This document shows positions 40,376 to 40,435 of a stretch of DNA of 40,435 bases, one piece after another. The stretch's first letter is position 1. Every line of letters starts with the position of its first letter. Source of the DNA: Sporolactobacillus putidus (lineage in GTDB: Bacteria > Bacillota > Bacilli > Bacillales > Sporolactobacillaceae); the NCBI RefSeq assembly GCF_014647035.1, contig NZ_BMOK01000020.1, forward strand, positions 1 to 40,435, read 5' to 3'. The translations under genes were made by a program, and so were the position numbers. Below the pieces are notes generated by a model, which saw nothing but the letters and a program-made list of their open reading frames with translations, searched no databases and was not told the DNA's origin.

Positions 40376-40435
40376 CTTTTTGGAGAGTTTGATCCTGGCT
40401 CAGGACGAACGCTGGCGGCGTGCCTAATACATGCA
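40376..40435 (+). rRNA. 16S ribosomal RNA, 5' end (partial)
   Basis: The conserved 16S start GGAGAGTTTGATCCTGGCTC (40382-40401) continues through GACGAACGCTGGCGGCGTGC and runs off the window's right edge. The mature 5' end is placed near 40376 by comparison with Bacillus. The form of this stretch is typical of Bacillales. Confidence 0.97.

Overview
The window reads as chromosomal DNA of an endospore-forming Firmicute of the order Bacillales. The evidence is a gamma-type small acid-soluble spore protein, a PdaA-type spore-cortex deacetylase, a Bacillus-style rrn leader, TTG/GTG starts and strong GGAGG ribosome binding sites. Gene order recalls three Bacillus subtilis neighbourhoods: yfkJ-yfkI-yfkH...yfkF...yfkD-pdaA, then recX-yfhH...yfhP-mutY-sspE, then gsaB-ygaF(bcp)-perR followed by an rRNA operon. 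The base composition is richer in G+C than B. subtilis, and a Sporolactobacillus-like or related genus is possible, but that is inference. This is mostly conserved core chromosome. No phage, insertion sequence, CRISPR array, toxin-antitoxin or defence island was recognised.

Layout. 0-2.1 kb: gamma carbonic anhydrase, then a divergent DUF3842/hypB pair sharing a promoter with a Fur-family-like box. 2.1-2.8 kb: a 22-unit short-period repeat array ending before a strong terminator. 2.8-6.8 kb: a leftward operon adeC-rsmF-LD-carboxypeptidase. 7.1-10.0 kb: a VIT1/CCC1 metal transporter and an M3 oligopeptidase. 10.3-19.4 kb: the yfk-like block (LMW phosphatase, YtxH-like protein, YihY, VanZ, thioredoxin-like protein, MFS), with a divergent mtnU/mtnE methionine-salvage pair, yfkD, a small SE1561-like gene and pdaA. 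19.5-21.1 kb: a gene-poor stretch with a cluster of DnaA boxes, one copy of an 85-bp dispersed repeat, a GNAT gene and a strongly folded element. 21.1-24.9 kb: recX, yfhH, yfhP, mutY, sspE. 25.1-30.8 kb: a complete oligopeptide ABC transporter (DppD/F/B/C-like plus binding protein). 30.8-34.4 kb: a leftward lia cell-envelope stress operon (liaI-liaH-liaF-liaS-liaR, no liaG). 34.6-39.5 kb: gsaB, a Nudix hydrolase, a quinone oxidoreductase, bcp and perR. 39.6-40.4 kb: the second 85-bp repeat copy, tandem rrn promoters and the first 60 bases of 16S rRNA.

How it fits together. Several genes serve envelope maintenance (LD-carboxypeptidase, lia, PdaA), redox and metal homeostasis (PerR, Bcp, VIT1, HypB) and nutrient recovery (opp plus M3 oligopeptidase, MtnE/MtnU, adenine deaminase). 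The most unusual content lies between genes. There are two arrays with different conserved 12-mers but the same 21-bp pitch. There is a DnaA-box cluster far from any dnaA/dnaN gene. An 85-bp repeat occurs twice in inverted orientation about 19.7 kb apart. A nested stem structure precedes the GNAT gene, and a hairpin buries the pdaA ribosome binding site. Everything here is from reading the sequence; no database search or folding program was run.
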